Shown: positions 32,832 to 44,633 of the stretch, in pieces
Numbering within the stretch: the stretch's first letter is position 1
Layout: every line of letters starts with the position of its first letter
The notes under the pieces: model-generated
Told to the model about the DNA's origin: nothing
Seen by the model: the letters and a program-made list of their open reading frames with translations, nothing else
Database searches by the model: none
Source: Harmonia axyridis
Taxonomy: Eukaryota > Arthropoda > Insecta > Coleoptera > Coccinellidae
Length of the DNA stretch: 64,000 nucleotides
Reading direction: 5' to 3'
NCBI RefSeq assembly: GCF_914767665.1
Contig: NC_059504.1
Location: 42,253,720 to 42,317,719 of the forward strand
Made by a program: the position numbers and the translations under genes

Positions 32832-33240
32832 CAGAGGGACACTACAGGGATATCGAAAACCGTTAAAAATACAGGGTGGCTTAAATTATCCAAACTATCT
32901 CCGATTGTTGCCGAGATATTTTGAGAAAACTAAAGTTCTAGAGGACAAAGTTATTTGACAATTCTGGGTCCAACCTACTACTTAAATGAAAAAATTAAAA
33001 GGAAGTTCAAATTTGCGTTACATATACATTGTTGAATTCGTAATTTTATTCTTTTTCGCCCCATAACGACAACGAAAATGGCGACCAATCGAAAAAAACA
33101 TGACTATCGCGTCTCTGACATAATGTGAAACGGAAAAAAATCGAAGACACCATTGAAATCTCTATGTATATTGGATAGATAATAAAAACATATGAATTTA
33201 AGCCACTTTGTATTTCTAACGTTTTCCATATCCCTCTAAA
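32832..33240. repeat. Nested inverted repeat with TA-flanked MITE
   Basis: The inner element 32872-33210 begins CAGGGTGGCTTAAAT and ends ATTTAAGCCACTTTG between TA dinucleotides. The palindrome continues outside it (AGAGGGA..AT.GAAAACG on both sides), so the inner element sits in, or is part of, a larger inverted repeat. No protein. Confidence 0.6.
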
Positions 33241-33734
33241 TGGTCCTATCCTAATTGAAATTATTGACTGTTCCTTCGAATAACATTCAATTTTTTATAA
33301 TGTTTAAAATATTATAGTTGAGATAAATTCCCGAATTCGACCGTTCTAAAGACCCAATTCAATTCGGCGCCCTCTTGGGGCTTTCTAAAAACGCAGATAA
33401 TATTCTTTTTCATTCGACAACAGGGGTATACCTTCCAATCAACAGCACGAAACGGAATTGTCCTTGGGGAAATCCGACCGTAGCCAAACTAAACAAATTG
33501 ATGTTTGTAACTGACCCAAAATTGTCCAATTCTAGGGAGCCTCATCTGACTTTATGTCCTACTGAGACCCGCTGATTTCATTATCACCCCCTATGCCTTT
33601 TCCAAAATTCTATGAACGGACCCTCGGAGTATTGCATTCGGATATTTGGTATAAGTGGCGCGATGATTTCTGTGTTGAATATTGAAAACCTCGCAGTCAA
33701 AGAGCGATGTATAATTTTTAAATTCCCTGACTAA
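33241..33734. other. Stretch without an assigned gene
   Basis: A 66-residue frame at 33375-33575 has no motif I recognise. Otherwise AT-rich. Confidence 0.25.
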
Positions 33735-33917
33735 TATTAGGGATTCATCAAGCCAAATAGCTTGGTATTTTAACTAACTATACTTGACGTGAAAATCAAG
33801 TTTGTGAAAAGTTACATGCTTGAGCTTGGCTAGACTTGATTTTAGACATTTATTGCTCGACTTGATATCAAGCGGCTTGATATTATAGAGCTTGATATGC
33901 ACGCGTCGCACGTCATA

Positions 33918-34848
33918 CGAGGCGTGTATTTAAAGTAAGGTCTCCAAGGCCATTGTATCGCCGCAAGTAGCTCTAGATGAAATCCGGCAGAACTGTTGTA
34001 TACGTTAGGCCCCCCTCCACCAATCGACACCTGGTGGAGCTCATTAGAACGCTCAGTCTTGACGTAGCAGCCATATTTGCAATGGAAGTGCCGGTTGTCG
34101 CTCCCGCCAGGTGCGAGTTACGTTCAGTCATTAAGTTTTTGCACTCAAAAGAAACTCCTCCTATAGAAATTCATCGTCAATTGGAAAAAGTGTATGGTGA
34201 GAAATGTACGGACATGAAAAACGTTCGAAAATGGTGTAGAGAATTTTCAGCTGGCCGACTAAACGTTCACGACGAGGAGCGCAGCGACAGGCCGTCACAC
34301 TCGGACGAAACAGTGCGGAAAGTTGAGGCACTTGTGCTGAAAGATCGCATTTGACTCTCAATGAGTTTGCCGAAACACTCCAAGATGTGTGCAGTAGAGA
34401 CTCTATTCATTCAATTTTGGTGAATACTGCAATACCGAAAATTGTCAGCCGGGTGGGTCCCGAAAATGCTTACCCCGGAGCACAAAGTCAAACGTCTCCA
34501 ATGTGCCCAAGACTTTCTCGCCAGTTTTGAAGAGGGAGGGGAAGAATTTCTTGATTCATTCGTCACATGCTTCCTGCTCTTAAAAAACATCTAGGCGGAA
34601 TGAAATTTGCGAACGATGAAGAAGTTCATGAAGCGGTCATTTCGTTCTTGCGCGAGGCGGCGGGATCGTGGTTCGAGGAGGAGATACAAAAGTTTGTCGT
34701 ACGAATGAGGAAGCTCATCGAAGTGAATGCCGATTACGTAGAAAAATAGCTTCTATTTCAAGCTTTACATCAATGTATAAAACTTAGTAAATAAATGTTA
34801 TTTAATGTGAAAAAATAAATGGAGACCTTACTTTAAATACACGCCTCG
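33918..34848 (+). mobile_element. Mariner deletion derivative with intact TIRs
   Basis: Terminal repeats of about 31 bases are almost perfect: CGAGGCGTGTATTTAAAGTA at the left and its complement at the right, with TA on both sides (33916-33917, 34849-34850). Length 931 bp versus about 1.3 kb for full mariners. Inserted in hAT remnant H2. Confidence 0.9.
34117..34749 (+). pseudogene. Mariner transposase lacking the catalytic core
   Basis: The N-terminal DNA-binding part reads LRSVIKFLHSKETPPIEIHR, then EKCTDMKNVRKWCREFSAG, up to VEALVLKDRI, then a stop and frameshift. A relic of RVGPENAYPGAQS and EEGGEEFLDS follows. The middle (all three catalytic aspartates) is deleted, and the frame resumes with LKKHLGGMKFANDEEV, LREAAGSWFEEEIQKFV and the C-terminal NADYVEK. 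Such a derivative may still bind transposase through its ends but cannot move itself. Confidence 0.85.
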
Positions 34849-35802
34849 TATATCTCTGCAATTTCGTGCGCGCTTAGACTAAATGAGGGGATTCCTGGAG
34901 CGCCGAGAGACTGAAGCATTCGCTAGTTTATTAGTTGTTTTCTCACATTCTTATGAAATCTATTGGTAGATTTTGGTAGTTTCAGAAATATCTTTCTAAA
35001 CTTGGCCAAAATGACCAAGGATTTTTAATCAACGCCATCATCTCCAGCTACTGTTGAAAGACAATTTTCCAGAGTTGCTCTTACAGTAAAAAAAAACCGC
35101 AATAGGTTAGGTGACAAATCTATAAGATGCCTCAAGTGTCTTAGATCCTGTATGGAGAAACATAAAATCAAACAAAGCCTGGAGGTTTTCTCAATATTAT
35201 AGAAAAGTGTTTTTCGCAAAATTCTTCTCATTTCATCATGTTTTTATTAATGTGACACTACACAATAAAACTGCTAATAAGCTAAAAATCGAGTAGCTTG
35301 ATATCATTCAAGTACTTGATAAATAAATACTTGACTTTACTTGAGATTGAAAAACTACTACTTGACTTGACCTTGACTTAAAAGTTAAGCTCAAGCCAAG
35401 TACTGATAGGTTAGGCGTGACATGCTGAAAATAAAATTGAAATTGCAATGAAAGGTTTCTTTTTTTGCGTATGTCTGAATTCGATTATATTTTTCTTTCT
35501 ATGATTTTGAAATATAAAAGATTGAATTTCTATAGTTCCCTAAGTACGGGGAATGTGAGATTCGAAGGTTCGATTAAAAATGGTTTCCGATAAAAAAATT
35601 CTTTCTATTTATTGGGTTATAAAAGGGACACTAAAAATATACATCCGGCAAAATTATTATGTAGCTAAACAGACAAAAGCTCAACGAAGATTGTAATTCA
35701 TTTTCCTTGAACCCTTTGGTGGATTTTAGAAATTATTTTGTGAATTCTAGTTTTATTGAAATATTAAGGATTCATTCAGAACAATCTGTTATCTGTGATG
35801 TA

Positions 35803-36060
35803 TGTTCTCAATTGATTCTCGTTAGAAATGATGAATCAAGCAAATTTCAAGCTATTCCTTTCAAAAAAACAAGGATTTTATTCATTGTTTACATGGTCAT
35901 GATGCTTCTGGCAGGTATTACGTATGAAACCTCATGGCCGCCACCATATGAATGTAAGTTAACAATGACTAAAATCCTTGGTTTTGACGAAAAAAGTTAC
36001 TTTTTTCTGGAATATCTTGATATGTGATTAATTCATCATTTCTAACGAGAATCAATTGGG
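35803..36060. repeat. Foldback repeat with about 90-bp arms
   Basis: Left arm 35803-35897 and right arm 35963-36060 are imperfect reverse complements (shared CAATTGATTCTCGTTAGAAA and CAAGGATTTTA blocks). The loop of about 65 bases is less AT-rich. The open frame that spans it is not convincing as a gene. Confidence 0.65.
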
Positions 36061-36789
36061 AAAATCCAAAAAAACCAGCTATATTAATATGGATAACCTT
36101 ACCTTTATTAGGCCAACTTCATAATTTTCTCTTGAAAAAACTAGCGGGATTGAGAAATTTGTATCACCGGATTCTTAATCTAGACTCTGCAAAATTCCAT
36201 AACTTTTGAATCATTATTAAAATAAATTCCATAAAGTAAATAATTACCAAATTTCCTCACAAAAATTAAAAGATTTTGCTTTTTCAATGTGGGATAACCC
36301 CCCTCTAACATGAGTCAACTCTAATTACGAATTGCTGTTATTAAGTAATGGTGAAAGTTGAATGTTATGGTGTTCAATTAAATATATGAACGAATTAAAA
36401 TATTCATTTACGTATCCAATGAAACATCAAATGACGCCGAAAGCTTAGGCTTTCACAGGAGACAAATAGAATAATTTATCAAACATCCAAGAGTAGTCTG
36501 GAATCACACATAAAATTAAATGGAGAGCATCAAGCCAAGTTAATTTATGGCCTAAGAAATAGCAACGATACTAAATCAATGCTCTTACTCTTAACTCCCA
36601 TTTGTTCGACTACCTCAATTACATAGAATGCAATTCCTTTTAGAGCTTTACTCAGAAGCTACGAAACTTTTATCTTGTGCTGATTCATTAGTTATTTTTC
36701 GCGGTCGTTCCCTGAACAAATCACTGTATCATCACGTCCGCCTTCTTAATTTTCTCTTTAACGATATGGTTCGTCCTTATTTTCTGTTT
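36061..36789. other. Stretch without an assigned gene
   Basis: AT-rich, no shared repeat or motif found. Confidence 0.3.
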
Positions 36790-38040
36790 AGATTTCAATT
36801 TTTTTTTGGTAAAACAATGTGTTTGTCCACCGCCATTATCTATACACTTCCCAACAAGTCTCGGCATTGATGCAATAAGATGGTCTATTTCTTCTTGGGT
36901 TACTATCCCAAGCAACTTGTACTTCATGTCTCAGAGCCTCCAAAATCCGTGGGGGCTGGGGTGAATTTCTGAGTCATCTGCCCATATGATGTCCCAAGTA
37001 TGATATATGGGGATCGGGAGATCTGAGCGGCCATGGCAAAAGATTCACATAGGTCGCTTCAAAAAGTTTGAATTAACTCTAGCAACATGAGGTCGGACAT
37101 TTTTCTTGCTGGAATATTTGATTCTCGAGCCGGTTAAGGTAAGGGAGAACATGTCTCCAGTCTCCACTATTTCTTGGAGGTAACGCAGCGCTGTCATGCT
37201 ACTTAGAATGAAGACTAAAGGTGACCTTCTTGCATTTGTAACAGCGCCACATTCCAAATTCCTACTGTCCGGTGTACATGACCCATGACGTTCCACATCA
37301 AACTGAGGTTCACGTCTTTCTCCCCAACGTCGTCTTACCCTTCTTCGGCCATCACGTGCACTCAAGGAGAATCGAGATTCATCAGAAAAGATGACCTGAT
37401 GCCATTCCACATTCCAATGTTGAAGTTCACTGCACCACTAATCGTTGTCGGCGATGCTCAACCGTCAGAAGTATCACAAGATGAGGTTGATAATGCTGCA
37501 GTACAAAGACCTTATCCGGCGGTAAACCGTTTGGACAGTTACAGGATGGCCTTGTTCTCCTAACCACTCATCAGCCAAAGATCGAGTTGTCGCAAATCGG
37601 TCTCTAATGGCCATAAGTCTTAGACGTCGATCTTGAACTTCATTTGTGCCCCTTCGACGTCCGTTGCCTACTCTTCTTCGATTTTGGGCATTATCAAACC
37701 ACGTTTAACAATATCTCATAATTGTATTTCTCTTCGTATGGTTAGCGATTTCTCGGAATGAATAGCCTCCGGTAGACCAATAATTCGACCTCTTTCAAAT
37801 TCACTTAGCTGGCTATAAATTCCGCGTACACCAGTTCCAAGTATTTTAACAACAACTAGACATCGACTTTGCATCTCCTCGAACAGCTGGTTTGTTGTGA
37901 AATTTTAAAAACTTGCAAAAAACGACTATAATTTTCAAGTAACAACATTTTTTTATTTGTTCACATGAAAAAACCTTCACGGCTTTTTTCTCCAAATTCA
38001 ATCTTTTACGTTTTGCTATACTATCTATGTTTTACCAAAC
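36790..38040 (-). pseudogene. Tc1-like transposase element, decayed copy 1
   Basis: On the minus strand the frames contain WHQVIFSDESRFSLSARDGR and RVRRRWGERREPQFDVERHG (first catalytic aspartate region of Tc1-like DDE enzymes), ARRSPLVFILSSMTALRYL, VRPHVARVNSNFLKRP, and near the C-terminus EEIDHLIASMPRLVGKCI. The second catalytic block (normally QQDNARPHVA) is damaged, with QQDNA lost. Several frameshifts are present. The terminal repeats are not seen; the better-preserved relative is at 45531-47597. Confidence 0.75.
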
Positions 38041-39227
38041 ACACTAATTCTCGAACGAAAACAATTAAAAACAGTTAATTAACAAAGTTGGTTCGGACCT
38101 AGAATACCTCGGTGGGGTTTGGTAATGAGTAAACTCCGAGTAAAGGTTTCATAAATATAGCCATTCAAATATGATTCAAATCCTGTAATTCTGATAACAT
38201 CAAACTACCAAAATAACTGTTCCACGCCTCATGCAAAATTCCAGTTTGATCACGTTTCCAGAACCAGAGAAAATTCAAGAAGAATATCGAAAAAAATATA
38301 CTAAATTTTCCATGACTACAAAAAATTCTTCTTTTTTCTTTTCAAAATATTTCATGCGAAATACATGGTTTTATCATCTGGATGGGCGATCGGAGAATCA
38401 CAATTCATCTCGTTTTGCCCATAGACGGGAAATAGCTAAAAACGATTACGGATTCCAAGAAATACTCGCATATTATTCTCATTAGTATTCAAGCCGATCC
38501 AACTGCGCCACTTAGAGAAAACAATTGAACGGCGAGAAAAATAACCCTTAACGACATTTGGGGATAGGACTGCGTTGCCTGAAGACAAATGGCGGAACGG
38601 TGGAGGTGAAGGCTCTGTTAATTTATGTACGTGATTCTGTGGTAATGTTTGATGATAATATATCTCGAAGAGGGCTTTCTATTCAGCACAAAAAATATAG
38701 GATTAATCTCCTCTTTCTCCTGCCCGATATGGCGAATTTCGTTTTATGATTGAAGAATGGAACCCCCATTATGATCGATTTTGAATTTTGCGTTTAGAAA
38801 TTCAGAAAATTCACTTTTATTGCAATAAATGAAAATAATTCCCATCTCATTCATTTTCATTGTCATCATTGAAGAAGGGTTTTCCATTTTGAATAGCTCA
38901 TTATCTGGACAGATGTCACTTTTGAATCTGTCATTCTTTGACATTCAACAAAAAAAAAAAGAACCATTACTGAAAATGAAAAACAAAACACGCTGTTACA
39001 GCGCACTGAAGTTGTTAAAATTCACTCGAAAAATTGTGGGAATTTTGTAGTCACAGTTTGCAAAATTTTGCAGGAAAAGAATAGGGTGCTGCAACCATCA
39101 GCCATTTGGCTGATAACGTTTTCCATCATTAATGGCATACCTTCCATTTCACAATGGAATATACATGCATCAATTTCTCTCAAAATATACTAATACTTAG
39201 GCCCTGTTGGCTAATTTCAGCCCAAAA
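38041..39227. other. Stretch without an assigned gene
   Basis: Short open frames only. A frame at 38608-38746 (VKALLIYVRDSVVMF) faintly resembles the pol C-terminal region but is too short to assign. Confidence 0.25.
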
Positions 39228-40141
39228 AGAAGTTGGAGAGTGGTTTCAATGGTTCAAAAACGGTGATTTGGACGTCGAAGACCAGCGTTGGAAGAGAGAA
39301 GGTTTTCAAAGATGCAGAATTGGAGGCATTACTCGATCAAGACTCGTGTGAAACGTAACAAGAATTTTGCAGGATCATTTGGAGGGACGCAACAAGACAT
39401 TTCAAAACGCCTGAAAGTCATGGAAATTATTCAGAAACAAGGAAATTGACAGCCGTACGAGTTGAAGCCGAGATATGTTGAACAGCGTTTGTTTGCTTGT
39501 GAGCAGCTGCTTGCAAGGCAAAGACGAGAGGCATTGCATTGTGACTGGAGACGAAAAATGGGTTCATTACGATAATCCCAAGCCCAGAAAACAATGGGGC
39601 CATGCTTCCGATGGCCAATCCAAATATTTCCGAATACAAGGTCATCTTCAGTATTTGGTGGGACCAGCTCGGCGTAGTGTATTATGATTGAAACAATCAC
39701 AGGCGATCGTTATCGAACGCATTAATGCGTTTGTTGTGTAGAGCATTGAAATATAAATGGCCGCAATACAACGAGAGACATGATAAAGTGATTTTACAGC
39801 ATGACAATGCTCGACCCCATGTTACGAAAGTGGTCAAGATAAACTTGGAAACGTTGAAATGGGAAGTCCTACCCCACCTACCAGTTTCGATCAATGGCAC
39901 ACGGCCTGGCCGCCCAGTACTTCCGGTCTTATGAAGAAGTAAAAATTGGATCGATTAGTGGATCACTGTAAAAGATGACCAGTTTTGTCATTGCGGGATT
40001 CGTATTCTGCCCGAAAGATGGGAGAAAGTTGTGGCCAGCAATGGACTACCTATACTTCGAATCATAAATGTATAACGCGTTTTTTACAATATACCTCAAA
40101 TTTCGAAAAAAAAACGGTGGAAGCAAAGTTGTGCGCCTATG
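39228..40141 (+). pseudogene. Mariner (cecropia-like) transposase, copy 3, 5'-truncated
   Basis: Begins inside the DNA-binding part (EVGEWFQWFKNGDLDVEDQR) and, with several frameshifts and stops, runs through IVTGDEKWVHYDNPKPRKQW (first catalytic aspartate intact), HDNARPHVTKV (second), LETLKWEVLPHLP and a damaged end. The third catalytic block has been deleted between LPHLP and the following HGL region. The 3' terminal repeat ends GTTGTGCGCCTATG at 40141 followed by TA. The 5' terminal repeat is absent. Confidence 0.8.
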
Positions 40142-40848
40142 TATTGTATAAGTGATGACGTTAAAAATACTCAGAGAACTAGACTACATTTTCCAGTTTT
40201 TGGCCTGTTTTTAAAATGAAAATGAAATTTCCTATTGGAAAAAAATCCATTCGAAAATAATATATGTTATATTCTAAATCGTTTGTGGCCAAAAACTTGC
40301 AAACTCATGGCGTAAACTGCATAAATGAAGTTTCCCAACATACCATTTTGCAGTCGAAAATACAGCGAGTTCAACCGTTTGAAGGTCTTTCAAGTCTCAA
40401 ATAATATATGACGTTGAATTCGAATCCAATTGGTTCGCTGAATACTCATGACATTTGTAAATTTCGGTGGTACAGTCCGCAGTATTCCATTAAGTTGAAC
40501 TGGAAATAAATGAACATTTCGAATATATTGTATTGCATGAAGCTGTAAATTACATCGCTTCATATATTGGATAATGGAAAACCAATTTATTTGTCAATGT
40601 AATTTGTTAGTTATTCATTAATTAATCTGTATTCCATTTGAAATATTACACGTCAGATTTATTTTCCTGGATAACACGAATTGTCTCATTCTAAACAAAG
40701 ATCAACTTCGGTTGATTTCTTCCAATGATCAAACTTAAGAATCCTTCGGAGAAAAGAATTTGACCCCTCCTGGAATTTCCAGTTATCGTCTTTCTGAAAA
40801 TCATAAAAATACTGATTTTTCTTAGGAACGTCAAATTTCTGATATTTA
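40142..40848. other. Stretch without an assigned gene
   Basis: Unique-looking AT-rich DNA up to solo LTR 3. Nothing recognised. Confidence 0.3.
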
Positions 40849-41687
40849 TGTAGGCTTGGTTAATCGATCGTCTAGAGGTATGATTCGATTACCTCGTCTT
40901 TTTCTCCGTGACTTTGTCGGATTTGTAATTATTGAACTCTTCTGAATTATTTACATCTATTTACAAAGCCACACTTATACAATACAAACTCAGTATTGAG
41001 AAGATCTTAATTACGTCTTAATTACAAGTTTCTCACTACGGTACTGAATTTCGTCTTCAACTCGAGTGTTAATTACTCGAAACGTCTTCGATTATCACGT
41101 CTTCGTCGTACTTTAGAATTTCGGTAGTCTCGTCTCTAACTTGTTCGCGACTCGTCTTAATCTAGTCCACGAACCGTCTTTTCGTCGTACGTCTTAAGTT
41201 GACCGACCGAACTTATTCTGTCTCCCGTCTTAGACTTGACTTCAACTGTCCACCGGCTGGAACTTACTTCATCTACTCTGAATATCCTTCCCTCCTTCCG
41301 GCTTGACCACACCCTTAGGGAAAGTACCATCCCCTAGTCCAATAAGAGTTTTGCCGTACCGCCCACAAAGATCTTCGCGGATTCTTGGAAATCGAATATT
41401 CTCGAAGGACTAGAACCTGATACACAGATGTAACACATCTGGTACAACCGTCTTGTTCTTGAACTTTCCCAACCCCAGTAAGTTTCTTAAGATTTACAAC
41501 CGATATGACACATCTTCGACACCTCGAAGAATAACACACCTTTTTTACATTATATGTACAATAACAATTCGTTCCCTGTAAATTAATTTGAACTGTTATG
41601 CCCTCGACACTTGAAGAAACTGATAGGTCTCCAAACATCCTGTCGACCATCTCAATTATTTACAGGGAACAATAACTGGATCGTACA
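40849..41687 (-). mobile_element. Solo LTR 3
   Basis: Minus-strand orientation, ends TGTACG... and ...GCCTACA, with a perfect 4-base duplication TTTA (40845-40848 and 41688-41691). A 111-residue open frame (41315-41650, minus) is conserved in part in the other copies. It ends 33 bases before a candidate splice acceptor. Confidence 0.9.
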
Positions 41688-41720
41688 TTTATACTAGTTA
41701 ATTTATTTTTATTTTTGCAG

Positions 41721-41763
41721 AGTCACCACATCCAGATAGAAAGGAAATTTGCAGTAATATAAG
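41721..41763 (+). other. Candidate 43-nt host micro-exon
   Basis: A strong acceptor (TTTTTATTTTTGCAG) and a consensus donor (AAG before GTGAGTTT) enclose 43 nucleotides with a single open frame, SPHPDRKEICSNI. Phase-compatible partners exist at 17329-17371 upstream and 48894 downstream. The hydrophilic composition is protein-like. I cannot name a family, and chance remains possible. Confidence 0.3.
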
Positions 41764-42554
41764 GTGAGTTTTATATGCGAAAATAAATCCTCCACTTAAG
41801 TTTTGAATTGGATCGAAGTGAACTCAATATCACTTGACACGAAACTAAAAATATTAAAGTTGAAGATTGCTGTATTCCCTACTGCTATTCTTGAAAAGTA
41901 AACTGCTCTCATATTTATGGCCTAACGCAAGCAGTAAATACATATAGAATGAATGAAAAACATCCCCAGAGTTTAACGACTTCAAGGAAAGATTTATCAC
42001 GAAAATGGACAACACAGTTCGATAAAAGATATCTGAATGTAGAGTAGAAAGAGTGGGAGTAGGCGCCAGGATAAGGGAGTCGTAATGTATCTGAGTTAGC
42101 TGGGGAAGACAATATCGATGTTTTGTCCCGATATGCAAGAAAATTTAAGTATCAGAGATAATATGTTTCACGATTTCTGAATCCTTGCCGAGGAGAAAGT
42201 TTTTATGATTCAATCCACGGAATATTGTATATTTTGTATACCCCATGAGGATTATTATTATGTAGGGGAATTTTGTTTTTGCTGTTCATAGATGAACGAT
42301 TCAGAGGAAGCAGATCAAAAAACGAAACGATGTGTTTTTTCGAACGCTAGTTTATATTCGAACTTCCCTTCAATTTTTATGTTGATCATATCATCTTTGT
42401 GCGTTGTAGGAAGATTTGTGGAACACTTTATTATGAAAGAAGAGGATTTTATTAGAATTACAGCATATAGTAGCATTGCCTTCGGTGAGATTCTGGAATG
42501 TCGATCACTTTGTTTTTATCGTCCTCATTTTTTTTTATCAAAATGAGGTCATCG
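41764..42554. other. Stretch without an assigned gene
   Basis: Overlapping short frames on both strands without motif. Confidence 0.3.
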
Positions 42555-42562
42555 GTACATCC

Positions 42563-43502
42563 CTCAGAGTAATGAACATCAATAGAGGAAGCAAATGTCA
42601 TTTTCAGTGAGCAAATTTTGTCCCCAACAGGAACTATCAAATTTGACAAGAAGCGCGCCGAAATGAAAACATATCAGTGATACGATATTTCACTCAATTC
42701 GCAAGTATATACAGGGTGGCCATTTGAAAACGAAACAGACGATATTACAGACGAAATAAAGTTTTTCGATAGAAATGCTCGGACAGGTCGATTTCTGTTT
42801 CGAGGGGGACAACTTAAGATGTAGGTTACGGACGCATAGCGCTTCAACCCTTGCTGCTACAACCCCCACCCCCAATTTTTGAATAGGGAAGATGGGGTGA
42901 GTGATACCTCAATTTAAAGGTATTTTTATACTGATTTCAGCACAGTAATTGTTTTTTCATTTTATGCATTAGTTCTCGAAATATTCATGCGTTAGTTATT
43001 TAGGAAGGAAGCCACAGTCATGGTTGTTTTGAAGCTCAAAATGTCGATTTTTCACAAAACACTACAAGTGCCATGAAAACACTACTTCATTTGCAAATAC
43101 TTAGTTAAGAATATTTCGAGAACTAAGGCATAAAATGAAAAAACAATTACTGTGCTGAAATCAGTATAAAAATACCTTTCAAATGAGGTATCACTCACCC
43201 CATCTTCCCTATTAAAAATTTGGGGGTGAGGGTTGTAGTAGCAAGGGTTGAAGCGCTATGCGTCCGTAATCTTACATCTTAAGTTGTCCCCTTCGAAACA
43301 GAAATCGACCTGTCCGAGCATTTCTATCGAAAAACTTTATTTCGTCTGTAATCTCGTCTGTTTCGTTTTCAAATGGCCACCCTGTATATTTCATTCAATA
43401 TAACATTCATTCATAACGATATAATAAAATATATTCAACATTCATTCATAACGACATGTGAAAATTGCATATACTTCTTCTATCTACGTTTATTACTCTA
43501 TG
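42563..43502. mobile_element. hAT-type MITE, second copy, with nested foldback
   Basis: Perfect 8-base duplication GTACATCC (42555-42562 and 43503-43510). Ends CTCAGAGTAATGAAC and (complement) CATAGAGTAATAAAC match the copy at 10242-10792. The central part is replaced or expanded by a 673-bp foldback element. Confidence 0.85.
42712..43384. mobile_element. Long-armed foldback element, CAGGGTGGCC ends
   Basis: Arms of about 275-280 bases (42712-42992 and 43107-43384) are near-perfect reverse complements, starting CAGGGTGGCCATTTGAAAAC. TA flanks both sides. The loop is about 110 bases. No protein of its own. A transcript across it would give a long double-stranded RNA. Confidence 0.85.
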
Positions 43503-43927
43503 GTACATCCCAATTCTTCTCAATTTTAGTGAGAAAATATTTTATTCATAAAAGCTTGAAAACATTCAAACTGAAATACAAATATTTTAAGTCAAATAAA
43601 TCGTGAGATGATGAATTGTTATTCTGCTGGGAAATCATTTACGTTGAATGTTTTCATTTCCACTCGATAATACGAGAGAAAGGAATGGAATACGAGGATA
43701 ACATGACACTTTTCCCCTGAAGAGTCTTCTCAAGTTACAAGGAGAATTGTTCTTTGGATGCTTCCTCGTTTGAGTAATGTAAGTAATGAGTTTCAAAAGC
43801 AGCAGTTAATCAATAAGTCATTTTAATCACGATTGTATCAGGCAAAATAGATCCATGTGTTTAAGATTTATGCCGCTTCAAATGTTTCGCTATATCTTGA
43901 TTTCTGTTCGAGATCGAGATCAAGAGA

Positions 43928-44633
43928 GTACAACACAGTTTTGAGAAGATCTTAATTACGTCTTTTATTAGTTTCTCACTACGGTACAGAATTTCGTCTT
44001 TAATTAGAGTGTTAATAACTCGAAGCGTCTTTGCATATCACGTCTTCGTCTTTGATTCTAGTTTCGGTCGTCTCGTTTTTAACTCGTTCGCGACTCGTCT
44101 TAATCTAGTCCGCGAACCGTCTTTACGTCGCACGTCTTGAGTTGACCGACCGAACTTGCTCTCAACTCGTCTTAGACTCAACTTGAACTGTCGATCGGCT
44201 GGAACTTACTTTCTCTACTCGCTGGAACTTACTGACCTCTCCCTTGAATATCGACTTCCCTTCTTCCGGCTTGACCACATCCTTAGCACCACTCCGATAT
44301 CGGAGGAAAGTATCAAGTACCACCCCTAGTCCAATAAAAGTTTTGCCGTACCGCCCACAAAGCTCTTCGCGTATTCCTGGAAATGGAATATTCTCGAAGG
44401 ACATGCACTCAATCCGCAGATGTGACATCCGGTACCCAACCCCCAGTGAATCTCTTAAGATTTACTACCGACATGACACATGAACAATTAAAACTTCCTT
44501 TTTAAGTTATATACAAAAGCAATTCGTTCCCTGTAAATTCATTGAAACTGTCATGCCCTCGACACTTGAAGAAACTCCAAGCATCCTGTTGACCATGTCA
44601 ATTATTTACAGGGAACCATGACTGGATCCAACA
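43928..44633 (-). mobile_element. Solo LTR 4, truncated
   Basis: Aligns with the other LTRs from GAGAAGATCTTAATTACG to the terminal GGATCCAACA, but about 130 bases at the plus-strand left end are missing and an internal duplication adds a short segment near 44210-44230. No target duplication can be expected. Confidence 0.8.

Larger units (their letters stand above)
33735..35405 (+). mobile_element. hAT element remnant H2, containing a mariner
   Basis: The start TATTAGGGATTCATCAAGCC matches the H1 end, and the 3' end CCAAGTACTG at 35405 is again a CAGTA-type end. At 34995-35180 a hAT dimerisation-domain relic (ATVERQFSRVALTV, KKNRNRLGDKSIRCL) is readable. A mariner deletion derivative is inserted at 33918-34848. 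No clean 8-base duplication found. Confidence 0.6.

Noticed and set aside
35707..36027. 106-residue open frame as a host or transposon gene
   Set aside because: It runs through both arms of a foldback repeat and has no known motif, so the frame is probably chance.
14051..41687. A full LTR retrotransposon formed by pairs of these LTRs
   Set aside because: Neighbouring copies differ in orientation or lack gag-pol between them, and most have their own 4-base duplication, so each is a separate insertion.
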